Position numbers and translations under genes: made by a program | From: Nevskia sp. | GTDB lineage: Bacteria; Pseudomonadota; Gammaproteobacteria; Nevskiales; Nevskiaceae | Reading direction: 5' to 3' | Assembly (NCBI GenBank): GCA_023229645.1 | Contig: JALNYU010000018.1 | Coordinates: 14,522-78,521 of the forward strand | DNA: 64,000 bases | Shown here: one piece after another, positions 51,825 to 60,850 of the stretch | How the letters are laid out: each line of letters opens with the position of its first letter | Numbering within the stretch: the first letter of the stretch is position 1 | Notes under the pieces: model-generated | What the model saw: only the letters and a program-made list of their open reading frames with translations | The model's database searches: none | What the model was told of the DNA's origin: nothing

Positions 51825-53444
51825 ATGCCGATTATTCAAACAAAAATCGATAGCAACGGCGCGCAATTTCGGCAGCACAGAGCCGATCTTTTGGCTCGGA
51901 TCGAAGAATTTCGCACGCTCGAAGAAAAAGGCCGGACTGAAGAAGAAAGCAAGCGCGGACGCTACCAGCAGCGTGGCCAATTATTGCCGCGCGAGCGCGT
52001 GCACTTGATGCTCGATCGTGCGTCACCGTGGCTGGAGTTATCAACGCTGTGCGGCTACCAAATGCACGACGACAAGGACGGTGCCTTGGCCGGCGGCAAT
52101 ATGATTGCCGGCATTGGCTACGTCAGCGGCGTGCGCTGCATGTTGATCGCAAGCAATTCCGCGATTAAAGGCGGCACGATGACGCCGTTCGGCGTGCAAA
52201 AGACGCTGCGGCTGCAGGAGATTGCGCTCAAACAAAAGCTGCCGGTAGTTTCCATGATCGAATCCGGCGGCGCTAACTTGCCATATCAGGCGGAGCTGTT
52301 TATTCCAGCCGGCACCACGTTCGCCAATCAAGCGCGCTTATCCGCTGCGGGTATTCCGCAGGTAACGGTGGTTCACGGTTCCAGCACCGCTGGCGGCGCG
52401 TATATGCCGGGTTTGTCCGACTACGTGGTGATGATCCGCAAGCAAGCGAAAGTCTTTTTGGCCGGGCCGCCGTTGTTGAAAGCAGCAACCGGCGAAATCG
52501 CGATCGATGAAGACCTCGGCGGTGCCGAAATGCACACGCAGCTCGCCGGTACCGGCGAATTTCTAGCTGAGAACGATGCCGATGGCATTCGCATAGCGCG
52601 TGACATCGTTGCCGGCCTGAACTGGAATCGGGTTCCTGCGCCGCCGCGTGTGATTCAGGCGCCGCTGTACGATATCGAAGAACTCTGTGGCGTCGTTCCA
52701 GCCGACTACCGCAAACCACACGACTGCCGCGAAGTTATCGCGCGGATTGCGGACGGTTCCGAGTTTCAAGAATTTAAAAGCGAGTACGACCAGCAAACGA
52801 TTTGCGGCCGCGCCCAGATCCACGGGCTGCCGGTTGGCATCATCGGCAACAATGGGCCGATCACCGTGCGCGGCGCGACGAAGGCGGCGCAGTTCATCCA
52901 ACTCTGCTGCCAGTCTGATATCCCACTGGTTTATCTGATGAATACCACCGGCTTTATGGTCGGTTCGGAGTCTGAGCAGGGCGGGATCGTCAAGCACGGC
53001 TCAAAGATGGTGCAGGCGGTGGCAAACGCGACAGTGCCGCAGATCACGATTGTTACCGGCGGCAGCTTCGGCGCCGGCAATTACGGCATGTGCGGCCGTG
53101 GCCTCGGGCCGGACTTTATTTTTGCCTGGCCGAATTCGCGCACCGCGGTCATGGGAGGCGAGCAAGCGGCGAAAGTCATGAGCATCGTCAATCGCGAAAA
53201 ATGGCTGAAAGAAGGCCGCGCGCTGAGCGCTGGCGAAGAAGCCAAACTTGATGCGATGGAGCGCCAACTCATCGCCCAATTCGAGGCCGAAAGCACCGCA
53301 TTTGCCGCTAGCGCGCGCTTATTCGATGACGGCTTGATCGACCCGCGTGATACCCGTCGCGTGCTCGGCTATTGCTTATCGATCTGCCGCGACGCGCGTG
53401 AACGCAAAGTGTTCACGAGTTCGTTCGGCGTCGCCCGGTTCTAA
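51825..53444 (+). CDS. Acyl-CoA carboxylase carboxyltransferase, AtuC-like
   Basis: This is the carboxyltransferase (beta) subunit of a biotin-dependent acyl-CoA carboxylase, 539 residues, with the crotonase-like carboxyltransferase halves. Diagnostic segments are KRGRYQQRGQLLPRERVHLMLDR near residue 45, GSSTAGGAYMPGLSDYVVM, FLAGPPLLKAATGEI, TGFMVGSESEQGGIVKHGSKM and GGSFGAGNYGMCGRGLGPDF. From memory the pattern resembles geranyl-CoA carboxylase AtuC more than methylcrotonyl-CoA LiuB. The downstream order (dehydrogenase, hydratase, biotin subunit) also matches atuCDEF, but substrate is inferred. ATG 51825 follows a strong GAGGAGG; an upstream in-frame start is not family-like. Confidence 0.85.
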   Translation: MPIIQTKIDSNGAQFRQHRADLLARIEEFRTLEEKGRTEEESKRGRYQQRGQLLPRERVHLMLDRASPWLELSTLCGYQMHDDKDGALAGGNMIAGIGYVSGVRCMLIASNSAIKGGTMTPFGVQKTLRLQEIALKQKLPVVSMIESGGANLPYQAELFIPAGTTFANQARLSAAGIPQVTVVHGSSTAGGAYMPGLSDYVVMIRKQAKVFLAGPPLLKAATGEIAIDEDLGGAEMHTQLAGTGEFLAENDADGIRIARDIVAGLNWNRVPAPPRVIQAPLYDIEELCGVVPADYRKPHDCREVIARIADGSEFQEFKSEYDQQTICGRAQIHGLPVGIIGNNGPITVRGATKAAQFIQLCCQSDIPLVYLMNTTGFMVGSESEQGGIVKHGSKMVQAVANATVPQITIVTGGSFGAGNYGMCGRGLGPDFIFAWPNSRTAVMGGEQAAKVMSIVNREKWLKEGRALSAGEEAKLDAMERQLIAQFEAESTAFAASARLFDDGLIDPRDTRRVLGYCLSICRDARERKVFTSSFGVARF

Positions 53445-53546
53445 ACACACTTAAATACAAGCGTCGCCACCGGAGCAGCGAACAGATTGGCTTGCAGCCA
53501 ACTGGTGCTGATCACGGTAGGTAAGGCGCAGCGAGAGGAGCGCACA

Positions 53547-54710
53547 ATGCAATACACACACGAGCATCAGTCGCTGTACGACACCACGAAGAAATTCGTT
53601 GAAGCGGAAATCAATCCGCACGTTCAAGAGTGGGAAAAGGCCGGCATTTGGCCCGCCCATACGGTGTTGAAGAAAATGGGCGCGCTCGGCTTGCTCGGTA
53701 TTAATAAGCCAGAAGCCGTCGGTGGTTTGGGGTTGGATTACTCTTATCAAGTTGCATTCGCCGAGGCGCTGGGCACCTGCGGTTGCGGCGGCTTGCCGAT
53801 GGCAATCGGCGTGCAGACCGATATGGCGACGCCGGCACTGGCGCGTTTCGGTTCGGACTACCTGAAAGATACCTATTTAAAGCCAGCGATTGCTGGCGAT
53901 CTCGTCGCCGCGATCGCCGTCAGCGAACCGGGTGCCGGGTCTGACGTCGCAGGCATCAAAACCAGTGCGCGCCGGGTCGGCGGTGATTACGTGATATCCG
54001 GCTCCAAGATGTGGATCACCAGCGGTACGCAGGCCGACTGGGCCTGCATGCTGGTCAATACTAGCGATGGTGCGGTCGATCGCCACAGCGGCAAGTCTTT
54101 AATCGTGGTGCCGCTGGACGCTGCAGGCGTTGATCGCAAGCAGAAGCTCGACAAACTTGGCCAACGTTCCAGCGATACTGCGCTGATCTTTCTCGACGAT
54201 GTAAAAGTGCCATTGCGCAATTTAATCGGCGAGGAAGGCCGCGGTTTTAGTTATCAGATGCAGCAGTTCCAGGAAGAGCGGCTGTTCTTGTCGATCAGCA
54301 TCGTCGCGGCGATGGAACGCGTGATCAATGACACTGCAAACTACACCCGTCAGCGGCAGGCCTTTGGGCATTCTATTCTGGATAATCAATATGTCCATTT
54401 CCGTCTGTCTGAACTCTCTACCGAAGTAGAAGCGTTGCGGGCGCTGGTTTACCGAGCGACGGATGAAGTTGTTGCCGGGCGCGACGCGACGATGTTGGCA
54501 TCGATGGCGAAGCTGAAAAGCGCGCGGCTGGCCCGAGAAGTGACCGACACCTGCCTGCAGTTCTGGGGTGGTCAGGGTTATATGTGGGAGTCGTCGGTCG
54601 CTCAGTTCTATCGCGATCTTCGCCTGCATTCCATTGGCGGCGGCGCCGATGAAATCATGTTGCGTATCATTTCGAAGGGGCTCGGCTATGGCGGCAAAGC
54701 AAAAGTCTGA
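53547..54710 (+). CDS. Acyl-CoA dehydrogenase, AtuD-like (citronellyl-CoA type)
   Basis: This FAD-dependent acyl-CoA dehydrogenase has 387 residues. Visible segments are MQYTHEHQSLYDTTKKFV, GLGLDYSYQVAFAEALG, MAIGVQTDMATPALARFGSDYLKD, VSEPGAGSDVAG (flavin/substrate binding), GSKMWITSGTQADW, the dimer-forming RQRQAFGHSILDNQ and the catalytic-region GGGADEIMLRIISKGLGY. The wording of several segments recalls citronellyl-CoA dehydrogenase AtuD. ATG 53547 follows GAGAGGAG. Electrons would pass through EtfBA and the ETF dehydrogenase encoded upstream. Isovaleryl-type activity is an alternative. Confidence 0.85.
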   Translation: MQYTHEHQSLYDTTKKFVEAEINPHVQEWEKAGIWPAHTVLKKMGALGLLGINKPEAVGGLGLDYSYQVAFAEALGTCGCGGLPMAIGVQTDMATPALARFGSDYLKDTYLKPAIAGDLVAAIAVSEPGAGSDVAGIKTSARRVGGDYVISGSKMWITSGTQADWACMLVNTSDGAVDRHSGKSLIVVPLDAAGVDRKQKLDKLGQRSSDTALIFLDDVKVPLRNLIGEEGRGFSYQMQQFQEERLFLSISIVAAMERVINDTANYTRQRQAFGHSILDNQYVHFRLSELSTEVEALRALVYRATDEVVAGRDATMLASMAKLKSARLAREVTDTCLQFWGGQGYMWESSVAQFYRDLRLHSIGGGADEIMLRIISKGLGYGGKAKV

Positions 54711-54737
54711 GGTCGGTAGATCTGACGAGCGCTTGCG

Positions 54738-55559
54738 ATGAGCCCGATACCCGCGTTCCCGGCAGCGGCCAATCTACAGACTGAGTTTGCCGAGGGCATC
54801 TTGCACGTTCGGCTGAACCGGCCGGAAGCGCGTAACGCGATGAACCTCGCGCTGCTGACCGAACTCTGCGCGTTATTCGATGCGCTAGCGGGCAGGCGTG
54901 ACGTTCGCGTCGTCGTGCTCCGCGGTAACGGCGGTCATTTCTGTGCCGGCGCGGATCTAAAAGAAGTATTTGCGCACGGCGGCCACGCAGTCACCGACGG
55001 CGCTGTCGATCCTGTCGCTGTGTTCTCGCGCCGCTTTGGGACGATGCTGCGCAAAGTCGCGCAGGCCGGGCAAGTCGTCCTTGCCGTTTGCGAAGGCGCG
55101 GTGCTCGGTGGTGGCTTTGGTCTCGCTTGCGTTTCGGATATCGCGTTTGCAAAAGTAGACGCACGTTTCGGCTTGCCGGAAACCACACGTGGTTTGCCGC
55201 CGGCGCAGATCGCGCCATTTGTTGTTGAGCGCATTGGCTTAACCGCAGCGCGCAAACTCTGCCTCACCGGCGCCCAGTTCGATGGCCGCGAAGCGCTGCG
55301 CCTAGGTTTGGTGCACGAGATCTACGCCGACGAGGCCGAGCTCAGCGCAAAATTAAACGTCACAATCGGTCACGTTTTGAACTGCGCACCGCAGGCCAAT
55401 GCGATGACGAAGGCGATCCTGCTCAACGCGACCCGAGCCGACATCGATACCGTGCTCGACGATGCCGCCGAGAAATTCGCCGCCGCCGTGCGTGGCGACG
55501 AAGCGCCCGAGGGCATCGACGCCTTCTTGCATAAGCGCCGGCCGCAGTGGGCGCCGTGA
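54738..55559 (+). CDS. Enoyl-CoA hydratase/isomerase, AtuE-like
   Basis: This crotonase-fold enzyme has 273 residues. VRLNRPEARNAMNLAL and VVLRGNGGHFCAGADLKEVF include the oxyanion hole. EGAVLGGGFGLACVSDIAFA is followed by ARFGLPETTRGLPPAQIAPFVVERIGLTAARKL, carrying the acidic catalytic region. The LPPAQIAPFVVERIGL form is typical of the isohexenylglutaconyl-CoA/methylglutaconyl-CoA hydratase branch. It follows the dehydrogenase by 27 bases and its stop (TGA) overlaps the ATG of the acetyltransferase gene by one base. Confidence 0.85.
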   Translation: MSPIPAFPAAANLQTEFAEGILHVRLNRPEARNAMNLALLTELCALFDALAGRRDVRVVVLRGNGGHFCAGADLKEVFAHGGHAVTDGAVDPVAVFSRRFGTMLRKVAQAGQVVLAVCEGAVLGGGFGLACVSDIAFAKVDARFGLPETTRGLPPAQIAPFVVERIGLTAARKLCLTGAQFDGREALRLGLVHEIYADEAELSAKLNVTIGHVLNCAPQANAMTKAILLNATRADIDTVLDDAAEKFAAAVRGDEAPEGIDAFLHKRRPQWAP

Positions 55560-56164
55560 TGGTGAAGCGCTACCCGGCGCCGGTGGCGATGGCGGACGAC
55601 GCAGGCGCAGGCTTAACCACTGCGCGCTTGTTGCTGCGCCGCTACGCGCCGGAGGATTTGCCGGATTTGATCGCGTTAAACAGCGATCCGGATGTGATGC
55701 GCCACTTGGGCGGGCCGATGACTGCGGACGCCAGCGAACAAATGTTGCTCGACCGCATTCTGCGTTACTACGATGAACATCCGGGTTTCGGTGCTTGGGC
55801 GACTTGCCGCCGCGAGGATGGCGCCGTGCTCGGATTCCATTTGCTGAACCATATTCAAGGCGAAACACTAATTCAAGTTGGCTATCGGCTGCATCGGCGC
55901 TACTGGGGGCTCGGTTACGCCAGCGAGATGTGCGCGGCATTACTCCATTACGGCTATCAGCAACGCCAGCTGTCGCTGATTGTAGCAACCGCGACGCTCG
56001 ATAATCTCGCTTCGCAACAGGTATTGCAGAAATGCGGCTTGGCGCGCTGTGGTCAGCGCCGTTTTCCACATCCGGCTTATGCGGCTTTTGGCGATCTTGC
56101 CTATTTCGAGCGCGAACGCGCCGACTGGCTCGCCGAATCCAGCGCCGCTAGCTCCGAGTCCTGA
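55559..56164 (+). CDS. GNAT-family N-acetyltransferase (RimJ/RimL-like)
   Basis: This 201-residue GNAT protein begins LTTARLLLRRYAPEDLPDLIAL, has a central GAWATCRREDGAVLGFHLL strand region and the acetyl-CoA loop in HRRYWGLGYASEMCAALLHYGY, then IVATATLDNLASQQVLQKCGL. That layout is the RimJ/RimL or Acetyltransf_3 type. The substrate is unknown: proteins, aminoacyl compounds and small amines are all possible. Its ATG shares the last base of the hydratase stop codon, and the biotin-carboxylase gene follows 34 bases later, so it is part of the operon although it has no role in the known atu or liu pathways. Confidence 0.85.
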   Translation: MVKRYPAPVAMADDAGAGLTTARLLLRRYAPEDLPDLIALNSDPDVMRHLGGPMTADASEQMLLDRILRYYDEHPGFGAWATCRREDGAVLGFHLLNHIQGETLIQVGYRLHRRYWGLGYASEMCAALLHYGYQQRQLSLIVATATLDNLASQQVLQKCGLARCGQRRFPHPAYAAFGDLAYFERERADWLAESSAASSES

Positions 56165-56198
56165 ACAGGGCGGAATCTCTAATTTTAGGGTTGATTCA

Positions 56199-58187
56199 AT
56201 GATGCAATTCGACAAAATTCTGGTCGCGAACCGCGGTGAGATTGCAGTGCGCGTGCTGCGTGGCGCGCAGCGTCTGGGTTATAAAACCGTAGCGGTCTAC
56301 AGCGATGCTGACGCAACTGCTTTGCACGTCAAGGTTGCGGATGAAGCGGTGCATATCGGCCCCCCGCCGGCAAAAGAATCCTATCTCGCGATCGATAACA
56401 TCATCGCTGCCGCCCGCGCCAGCGGCGCCGGCGCGATCCATCCCGGCTACGGCTTCTTATCTGAGCGCGCCGAATTCGCCTCGGCCGTGCAGGGCGCCGG
56501 TTTAGTTTTTATCGGCCCGGATCCTGACGCCATCGACGCGATGGGCAATAAGAGCGCTTCGAAAATCCGGATGCTCGCCGCTGGCGTGCCCTGCGTTCCT
56601 GGCTATCAGGGCGATGATCAAAGCGACGAACGCCTCGCCGACGAAGCGCGCAAAGTCGGCTTGCCGGTGATGGTTAAAGCCGCAGCCGGTGGCGGCGGGC
56701 GTGGCATGCGGCTCGTGCACGATGACAGCCTGCTGCTCGAAAGCATACGCAGCGCCCGTTCGGAAGCCAGCAATGCGTTTGGCAGCGGCCAACTGCTGAT
56801 CGAGAAGGCGATTATTCACGCCCGACACGTCGAAATACAGATCTTCGGCGACCGCCACAGCAACGTCGTGCATTTTGGCGAACGAGACTGCTCGGTACAG
56901 CGGCGCAATCAGAAAGTGGTGGAAGAGGCGCCGTCGCCAGCAGTAGACGAGGCCTTGCGGGCGCGCATGGGCGCGGCTGCAGTGGCAGCGGCACGGGCGG
57001 TGAACTATGTCGGCGCCGGAACCGTTGAGTTCATGCTGGCCGCCGACGGTGCCTTCTATTTCCTGGAAATGAACACACGTTTGCAGGTCGAACATCCGGT
57101 TACTGAACTGGTTTACAACGTTGATCTCGTTGAATGGCAGCTTCGCGTTGCACAGGGTGAGGCGCTGCCGTTGACGCAGGCTGAAATCAACGCGCGACGC
57201 CACGGGCACGCAATTGAAGTGCGCCTCTGCGCAGAAGATCCGAGCCGTGATTACCTGCCTCAGACCGGCACGGTATTGAACTGGACGCCAGCGGTCGGCG
57301 AGGGTGTGCGCATTGATACTGCGCTCGAAACCGGACTGACGATTAGCCCGTACTACGACTCAATGCAGGCGAAGTTGATCGCCTGGGGCGAGGACCGCGA
57401 AATCGCGCGCCGGCGGCTGCTCTCGGCGCTGAAAGAAACGCTACTGCTCGGTGTGATTTCGAATAAAGATTATCTGCACACAGTTTTAGAAACGCCAGCA
57501 TTCGCATCCGGTCAGTTCACCACCGGCTTTGTTAACGCGCATCTACCGCAAAGCAAAATCGCCGCAGCACAACCGCAGCCGTTGCAGATTATGTTAGCGG
57601 CAATCGCCTTGTATCAGGCCTCTGCGCAGATATTGGCGGGTGCGCAGCAACTGGCGGGCGAACTCCTCAGTTGGCATAGCTCGCACCGTACTGGCGCCGC
57701 GTTCAAGCTGCAATGGCGCGATCAAACCTACGCACTGCAGCTGGATATTTTGCCGGGCAATCGCTACGCAACGACAATCGGCGGCCAGCGGCTTGAACTC
57801 GCCGTGAGCGCGACAACGGCAGGCGCGTTTCGCTACGTCAATAACGGCGTGCAGAGCAACGCGCGCTATGCGGTTGACGGCACCATGCTATGGCTTGCCG
57901 CTGAAGGTCGGACAGAATCGTGTATCGATGCCACCTATGCGGCGGCGGAATCGCTTGCTGCCGGTTCTGACGGCCGCATCGCTGCGCACAGCGATGGCAA
58001 GATTGTCGCAGTGCACGTGCAAGTTGGCGAGGTTGTCGAGAAAGGTCAGACGCTGGCGGTATTAGAAGCGATGAAAATGGAATTCCAACTTGCCGCGCCG
58101 CTGGCGGGTACGGTGGTTTCCGTTAGTGTTGCGCCGGGGGAGCAAGTGCGGGCGCGGCAATTATTAGTGCAGTTAGGCGTGGCGTAA
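56199..58187 (+). CDS. Acyl-CoA carboxylase biotin-containing subunit, AtuF/MccA-like
   Basis: This alpha subunit has 662 residues. The biotin-carboxylase domain (residues 1-450) starts FDKILVANRGEIAVRVLRG and has HPGYGFLSERAEFA, the ATP-grasp AAAGGGGRGMRLV and MNTRLQVEHPVTEL. A middle domain follows (450-585), then a biotinyl carrier domain with Lys626 in VLEAMKMEF. Together with the carboxyltransferase at 51825-53444 it forms a hetero-oligomeric carboxylase. Tandem ATGs at 56199 and 56202 are the natural start; the longer in-frame upstream reading overlaps the acetyltransferase. The gene ends at a strong hairpin. Confidence 0.9.
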   Translation: MMQFDKILVANRGEIAVRVLRGAQRLGYKTVAVYSDADATALHVKVADEAVHIGPPPAKESYLAIDNIIAAARASGAGAIHPGYGFLSERAEFASAVQGAGLVFIGPDPDAIDAMGNKSASKIRMLAAGVPCVPGYQGDDQSDERLADEARKVGLPVMVKAAAGGGGRGMRLVHDDSLLLESIRSARSEASNAFGSGQLLIEKAIIHARHVEIQIFGDRHSNVVHFGERDCSVQRRNQKVVEEAPSPAVDEALRARMGAAAVAAARAVNYVGAGTVEFMLAADGAFYFLEMNTRLQVEHPVTELVYNVDLVEWQLRVAQGEALPLTQAEINARRHGHAIEVRLCAEDPSRDYLPQTGTVLNWTPAVGEGVRIDTALETGLTISPYYDSMQAKLIAWGEDREIARRRLLSALKETLLLGVISNKDYLHTVLETPAFASGQFTTGFVNAHLPQSKIAAAQPQPLQIMLAAIALYQASAQILAGAQQLAGELLSWHSSHRTGAAFKLQWRDQTYALQLDILPGNRYATTIGGQRLELAVSATTAGAFRYVNNGVQSNARYAVDGTMLWLAAEGRTESCIDATYAAAESLAAGSDGRIAAHSDGKIVAVHVQVGEVVEKGQTLAVLEAMKMEFQLAAPLAGTVVSVSVAPGEQVRARQLLVQLGVA

Positions 58188-58198
58188 CGCGCCTGAAT

Positions 58199-58235
58199 CA
58201 GCGCTACTCGAATGATGCTTATCCGAGTAGCGCTG
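58199..58235. terminator. Perfect 12-bp hairpin, probable bidirectional terminator
   Basis: CAGCGCTACTCG at 58199-58210 pairs exactly with CGAGTAGCGCTG at 58224-58235 around a 13-base loop. It lies in the 54-base gap between the convergent carboxylase and acyl-CoA ligase genes. No T run follows on either strand. Confidence 0.7.
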
Positions 58236-58241
58236 GTTGCG

Positions 58242-59900
58242 TTAGGCAGGATCTTGATATTTGCTTCGCAGTGCCTTCTTATCTAGCTTTCCAACGCTGG
58301 TTTTATCTAGGCTTTCGACGAACTGGATACTTTCTGGAACGCCGTATTTGGAAATCACGCCGCGATCAGCGTATTGCATCATGTGCGCCTTCAACGTGGC
58401 CGCGTCTACAGCGCCACGTTGATCAGGTTTGAGTACGATCAAAGCCTTCGGCCGTTCGCCCCACTTATTATCCTTGATCCCGATCACCGCAACTTCGCTG
58501 ACCGCCGGGTGCGCTGATAACAAATTTTCCAGATCCAGCGAGGAAACCCATTCACCACCGGTCTTGATCACGTCTTTAACGCGGTCGCTAATTTGCAAGA
58601 CGCCGTCTTCGGTAAAGCTGCCGATATCGCCCGAGTGCATCCAGCCGCCGGCCCACAGCTCTTCCGAGGTCTCCGCGTTGCGGAAATAGCCTTGCGTGTT
58701 CCAAGGCGACCGAAAGACGATCTCGCCGGTTGCGCCATTGCCGTGGGGTTGTACCTGCCCTTGGCTGTCCATGATGCCGATATTGCACATTAGTGCTGGG
58801 CGGCCAGCGCGTATGCGGAGTGTAACCTGCGCATCAAGATCTTCACTGAGTTGGTCAGTGCGCAAGAGGTTAATAGTTTGCAGCGGCCCGGTTTCCGACA
58901 TGCCGTAGCCGGTAAAAACATCGATGCCGCGATCTAGCGCCGCTCTCGCCAACCCACGCGGCAAGGCTGAGCCGCCGATCAAAACCTTCCAACGCGATAA
59001 ATCGACATCGCGGCTCGCCGGATGCGATAGCAGCATATGGAGAATCGTCGGTACGCAATGCGAGTACGTGACGTTTTCTTCGGCGATTGTTTTAAGAATC
59101 AGTTCTGGCGAATAGCGTCCGGCATAGACTTGCTTCAAGCCGAGCAATGTCGCCACGTACGGCATGCCCCAGGCGTGGACATGAAACATCGGCGTGATCG
59201 GCATGTAGACATCGTCACTATGCACACGGCCCTGAACCGGTGCGACGCCGAGCGTGCCAAGCACTGAGAGCGTGTGCAGCACCATTTGCCGATGACTGTA
59301 GTAAACGCCTTTCGGCAAGCCCGTCGTACCCGAGGTGTAAAACGTGCTCATCCGCGTATTTTCATCAAAATCTGCAAATGCGTAATCGGCTGAGGCCTGC
59401 CGAAGTAAAGATTCATATTCGCCAGAAAATGGAATAGTCGATTTTGGCTGCGCACTCGGTTCATCAATCAAGATGAATGTCTTTGCGGTTTCTAGTTTTT
59501 CACGCAACGCTTCTAACACCGGTAAGAACTCAGCGTTGACGATAATTACGTCGGCCTGCGCATGGTTTAACGTGTAGAGAATCTGCTCAGGCGAAAGCCG
59601 TATGTTCACTGTTTGCATCACGCAGCCCAGCATCGGCACCGCGAAATAGCATTCGAGATAGCGGTGGCTGTCCCATTCCATAATCGCAATGGTCTGCCCC
59701 GGCTTCGCCCCCAAGTTCGTCAGCACGTTCGCCAAGCGCTGAATCCGCCGCGCAAGCTCCGGGTAACCGTACCGCGACTGATCCCGATAAACGATTTCAT
59801 TCGACGAAGGTCGCGCACGTTGCGAATCTAGCAACTGTTTGATTAGCAGCGGATATTCGTAAGCTGAAGGGGTGTGTTCAATGGCATTGAAGCTGTTCAC
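58242..59900 (-). CDS. Acyl-CoA synthetase (AMP-forming, AlkK/AtuH-like)
   Basis: The product activates a carboxylic acid to its CoA thioester with ATP. It has the adenylation signature FYTSGTTGLPKGVYYSHR, MFHVHAWGMPY (typical of AlkK-type medium-chain ligases), GYGMSETGPLQ, and a C-terminal GWMHSGDIGSFTEDGVLQISDRVKDVIKTGGEW and SVGKLDKKALR with the catalytic Lys. I choose GTG at 59900 because AGGAG lies five bases upstream; ATG 59927 and longer forms are alternatives. It converges on the carboxylase cluster and could provide the acyl-CoA that the dehydrogenase uses, as AtuH is proposed to do. Confidence 0.88.
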   Translation of the reverse strand: MNSFNAIEHTPSAYEYPLLIKQLLDSQRARPSSNEIVYRDQSRYGYPELARRIQRLANVLTNLGAKPGQTIAIMEWDSHRYLECYFAVPMLGCVMQTVNIRLSPEQILYTLNHAQADVIIVNAEFLPVLEALREKLETAKTFILIDEPSAQPKSTIPFSGEYESLLRQASADYAFADFDENTRMSTFYTSGTTGLPKGVYYSHRQMVLHTLSVLGTLGVAPVQGRVHSDDVYMPITPMFHVHAWGMPYVATLLGLKQVYAGRYSPELILKTIAEENVTYSHCVPTILHMLLSHPASRDVDLSRWKVLIGGSALPRGLARAALDRGIDVFTGYGMSETGPLQTINLLRTDQLSEDLDAQVTLRIRAGRPALMCNIGIMDSQGQVQPHGNGATGEIVFRSPWNTQGYFRNAETSEELWAGGWMHSGDIGSFTEDGVLQISDRVKDVIKTGGEWVSSLDLENLLSAHPAVSEVAVIGIKDNKWGERPKALIVLKPDQRGAVDAATLKAHMMQYADRGVISKYGVPESIQFVESLDKTSVGKLDKKALRSKYQDPA

Positions 59901-60644
59901 GTCTGCTCCTAGGTCGTGGCATGTCATACGCTTCCGTATGGGCGGTATTGTATGCCCGAAAGCCGACAAGTTGGCGTTCGCCGCGGGGTAAGGCCCCCCT
60001 ACGATGATGAGGCTAGCGCGTGAAATGGCTATGGATGCCGGAAGCACCGGCGCCGGGTAAGTTTATAGCCGCTCCGGGCCGATGATGTTGGTCGCCGCAT
60101 GGTTTGAGCCTCCACTGCGCAGAGCAATTTCAAACTAACCGAGCCAGCCCTATTAAGCGTTCGCGTGGGGCAATGTCATGTAAAACAAGAGATCCCAATT
60201 TATCGGCCGCAATGGGCCACCTCAGGGAGCAGGCCTCGGCACTGCAGAAAGCCAGTCCGCGATAAATAGAGCGCGTAAACCCGGTCTATGGAATATTTCC
60301 AATTTTAGTGTGAACTGGTGCACAGTTTCATTTTGAATTAGATCAATTAACGCTTCCAATATGAATTTTATCGTAATCTAGATGTAAGGCAAGTCTTAGC
60401 GATAGCGTAAAAAGATCGGCAATTGATCCTAGCATTGACGTTTCCTTTCCCGCCGAACGGTGGGAGGTATAGGCGTTTACCGAGCAAAAATATGACAAAT
60501 GAATCATTAATTTTATTATTTTGCAATTGGCGCTAAATTAGTTTAGTCCCGCATGAGCATGCTTTTAGATTCGGCGTATTCAGCGGAACCGAAAGTCATT
60601 TTTGTCGCACAGCGCCGCGCTGGTCAGAGAAGACATAGCAGCAA

Positions 60645-60737
60645 TTATTGATTCGGCCACAAAATAGTTGAACGAGGTGCTACGCGGCAATTTGAGATCG
60701 CACTTTTTCGAGACGGCGTGAGTGGCCGAATTAATAA
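60645..60737 (-). repeat. 93-bp inverted-repeat element, copy A (inverted, diverged)
   Basis: TTATTGATTCGGCCAC at 60645-60660 and GTGGCCGAATTAATAA at 60722-60737 are inverted arms matching at 15 of 16 positions. Read on the minus strand, the interior lines up with copies B and C: CTCACGCCGTCTC, AAGTGCG, CTCA, TTGCCGCG, GTTCAA in the same order. The internal GTGC/GCAC stem is kept although the surrounding bases differ. Confidence 0.75.
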
Positions 60738-60755
60738 TAAAATCAAATTGCTTTG

Positions 60756-60850
60756 TTATTGATCCGGCCATTTCTCGCTTTCTCAGAAGTGCGGCATCCG
60801 GCTTGGCATTGCACTGTCTTTATTCAAGTACTTAATGGCCGGATCAATAA
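60756..60850 (+). repeat. 95-bp inverted-repeat element, copy B (perfect 17-bp arms)
   Basis: TTATTGATCCGGCCATT at 60756-60772 and AATGGCCGGATCAATAA at 60834-60850 are perfectly complementary over 17 bp. The interior shares TTTCTC, TCTCAGAAGTGCGGC, TTGGC and TTTATTCAA with copy C at 9644-9735, 51 kb away. An inner stem AGTGC/GCACT corresponds to the longer stem of copy C. It ends 74 bases before the exporter start. Confidence 0.88.

Noticed and set aside
51825..58187. Leucine-degradation (liu) cluster
   Set aside because: No HMG-CoA lyase or LiuR-type regulator is present, the gene order differs, and carboxyltransferase and dehydrogenase motifs fit Atu better; kept as an alternative, not the main call.
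60580..60771. 63-codon minus-strand open frame
   Set aside because: It runs through repeat copy A into copy B, has no ribosome site and no recognisable residues; it is a by-product of the repeats.
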